From: Chitinophaga sp. GbtcB8
Lineage (GTDB): Bacteria; Bacteroidota; Bacteroidia; Chitinophagales; Chitinophagaceae
Direction: 5' to 3'
Length of the DNA: 64,000 nucleotides
Assembly: GCF_019091455.1 (NCBI RefSeq)
Contig: NZ_JAGXJN010000016.1
Span: 62,001-126,000 of the forward strand
Below are positions 62,270-64,000 of this stretch, in pieces (within the stretch, counting starts at the first letter, position 1; the number at the start of each line of letters is the position of its first letter). A program made the position numbers and the translations under genes. Under the pieces are notes generated by a model. The model searched no databases. It was not told the origin of the DNA and worked only from the letters and a program-made list of their open reading frames with translations.

Positions 62270-64000
62270 CTATTCATACGCCGCACCAATCTCAGACCTG
62301 TACTTTTCATACACCTCCAATGCTTTACCTATGCTGCTGCCTGCCGGCTGTACGGGAAAAACCTTTTGCTCATTTACCCAGCTCCACTCCCACTGCTTAA
62401 TGTGCTTTTCAAACAATTTAAGGTCAGGTTCCGTTTGCAGGCGTAACGATTGTTGCAGCAGCTGGAAAAACTGCGCCCATCTTTTTTTATAGAAATCATT
62501 TATTAAACCGCTCCATTGCCGGTTAGCATATTCATGTAAGGGGCTCTCTGCATCACCCCACAGCGTTATCAGGTCACGGGCGTTACGTTCATATAAGGCC
62601 TGTTCTGCGACGGTAGTGCCGCAACGGCGTGCGCTTGCGATCCAGGGCCCCAGCATAAAATCTTTACGTGTTGCCAGCAGGCCGTCCATATCGCTCATTA
62701 GCTGCAGGAACCGGCGGCTGTATTCCGCAAACGCCGCACTGTCTTTATCCTTAAAAGCGCTTTTCCATTTTGCCTGTAACGGGAGCGCGTAATTGGCAAG
62801 CACCTGCCGGGTAATATCAACAAGGTCGTAACGGAAACCGTCTGTATTTACGCCGTTCTTCGCAGCATGAATGAATAGGTCCCATGCGGGCAATAGCTCA
62901 CCAGGCGGGTAATTGAGCCGGGTGCGTGTCCATACGGTGGTTGAATCAAATGTAGGGCGGCCGGTAATAATTGATTCCGCGCCATCCCTTATATCTTTTC
63001 CATTGTAAGCGGTAGCCCTTAATATCTGCCAGGCTTTTAACAGACTATCATCAGCAACACCATAACGGTTCAGCACATATTTTTTCAGCCATTCGTTTAA
63101 GTCAACAGGTTTTGTTTGCCAGGTATGCTGCATCATCAGCTCATAGATCACGGGATTTTGTTCAATGGCTTCCATGGTCAGGCCAATGCCCGATAAACGT
63201 CCGGAAGCGCTGTCATTTAAAGCCATGGCAGGTCCGCTGGCTACGCCGTCCATTCTTCCAAACAGGTTTACATTGCCGCCAAAATTGTTAAGCATGTTCC
63301 AGATCCAGGGTTTGCCATAGAATGCGGCGGTTCTTTTCCATACAGGTTCTATTTCTGCAGCAAGGTCAAGCAGGATCATTTTATTATCCGGAACGGCCTT
63401 TAACAGGGCTTCTATCTGAGGAGCTTTCCAGAACTTCCTGTCACTGTAGAACAACCAGCCCTGCATCACCCAAACAGCCGCAGTATCCGCCTGCCGCATG
63501 CCTTCATAGATCCTTGCACTCAGCTTTGACAGGAAAGACGGATCATCAGAAGGAGGCTCATTTTCATTGAATGTATCGGCGGAATACAAGTGGTCGGTAC
63601 CAAACAAGCGGGTTTGCGCTTCCAGGAATTTCTTTCCGATAGTTGCAAACAGCGGGTCTTCCGAATCCAGGATATAGGTATCAGAAAAGCCATTTGTCCA
63701 GTTGGTTGCTTTCAGCCTGGCCCCTGGAAATCTTTTCTTAAACGCAGCCGGAACATGGCCGGTAAAAGCAGGAAGTACAGGTGTCATGCCCAGCTCTCTT
63801 TCCCGTTTAAGGATCTGCTGCTGCAGCGCTTTATGGCTTTGCCTCCAGCTAAGCGGCAGCGGGCCGCCCCAGCCATCCAGGTTCCCCATCCAAAACCAGG
63901 AAAAATAAGAAGGGCCACAAAAAAAGTCTGCCAGCTCCTGATCGCTAAAGCCCATTTCTTTATACACCGTGTACCAGGTATATTCTTCACCTGTAATAGC
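62270..64000 (-). CDS. GH89 alpha-N-acetylglucosaminidase, N-terminus beyond window
   Basis: The open frame runs off the right edge; 576 C-terminal residues are present, starting AITGEEYTWYTVYKEMGF. Family features are WFWMGNLDGWGGPLPLSW, FTGHVPAAFKKRFPGA, YSADTFNENEPPSDDP with a probable catalytic Glu, WVMQGWLFYSD, and WNMLNNFGGNVNLFGRM. The closing helices (RDLITLWGDAESPLHEYANR, WSGLINDFYKKRWAQFF) match the C-terminal domain of NAGLU. It removes terminal alpha-linked N-acetylglucosamine, for example from glycosaminoglycan-like or other glycans. The signal peptide and the ATG lie outside the window. Confidence 0.9.
   Translation of the reverse strand, partial: AITGEEYTWYTVYKEMGFSDQELADFFCGPSYFSWFWMGNLDGWGGPLPLSWRQSHKALQQQILKRERELGMTPVLPAFTGHVPAAFKKRFPGARLKATNWTNGFSDTYILDSEDPLFATIGKKFLEAQTRLFGTDHLYSADTFNENEPPSDDPSFLSKLSARIYEGMRQADTAAVWVMQGWLFYSDRKFWKAPQIEALLKAVPDNKMILLDLAAEIEPVWKRTAAFYGKPWIWNMLNNFGGNVNLFGRMDGVASGPAMALNDSASGRLSGIGLTMEAIEQNPVIYELMMQHTWQTKPVDLNEWLKKYVLNRYGVADDSLLKAWQILRATAYNGKDIRDGAESIITGRPTFDSTTVWTRTRLNYPPGELLPAWDLFIHAAKNGVNTDGFRYDLVDITRQVLANYALPLQAKWKSAFKDKDSAAFAEYSRRFLQLMSDMDGLLATRKDFMLGPWIASARRCGTTVAEQALYERNARDLITLWGDAESPLHEYANRQWSGLINDFYKKRWAQFFQLLQQSLRLQTEPDLKLFEKHIKQWEWSWVNEQKVFPVQPAGSSIGKALEVYEKYRSEIGAAYE

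Overview
The window reads as a chromosomal segment of a Bacteroidota bacterium, most likely of the Chitinophagaceae (Chitinophaga-like). The support is three SusC/SusD pairs, two FecR/ECF-sigma systems, a hybrid-type two-component system with a propeller sensor, many Bacteroidota-style lipoproteins, and -7 boxes of the TAnnTTTG type upstream of several genes. The family is an inference; no rRNA or other marker is present.

Layout. (1) 0-8.6 kb: a FecR-SusC-SusD-TlpA operon on the minus strand with its ECF sigma gene divergent on the plus strand. (2) 8.6-9.95 kb: an SRPBCC protein, a chloramphenicol-phosphotransferase-like kinase and tRNA-Pro(CGG). (3) 9.95-25.7 kb: a probable old genomic island next to the tRNA. 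An imperfect copy of the tRNA 3' end lies at 25.7 kb. The interval holds two Old Yellow Enzyme paralogues in opposite orientation, AraC/TetR regulators, a deaminase, a DsrE protein, a DsbA/FrnE-like protein and an RND efflux operon whose inner-membrane pump has two in-frame stop codons. (4) 25.8-33.7 kb: further accessory genes, several broken (a membrane-bound winged-helix regulator, a propeller lipoprotein, two serine hydrolases), plus YceI, methyltransferases and an alpha/beta hydrolase. (5) 33.9-45 kb: a compact polysaccharide-utilisation locus with a sensor kinase, an AraC-type response regulator, SusD, SusC and a GH105-type unsaturated glucuronyl hydrolase. A conserved 42-bp element precedes both susC and the hydrolase gene and is a good candidate operator for the response regulator. 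(6) 45.4-50.3 kb: a mixed set of small-molecule enzymes. (7) 50.5-57.5 kb: a second sigma-FecR-SusC-SusD operon, all on the minus strand. (8) 57.6-64 kb: uncharacterised membrane and secreted proteins, an SDR with a divergent HxlR regulator, and a GH89 alpha-N-acetylglucosaminidase cut by the right edge.

The most striking features are a dense belt of broken genes between about 10 and 33 kb beside intact nutrient-uptake loci, two families of repeated cis-elements (the 42-bp pair, and a roughly 90-bp promoter block at 15.5 and 17.7 kb), and several enzymes whose usual catalytic residues are replaced (both Old Yellow Enzymes, an alcohol dehydrogenase without catalytic-zinc cysteines, a haloacetate-dehalogenase-like hydrolase). 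I found no CRISPR array, no insertion sequence and no recognisable phage or defence system.
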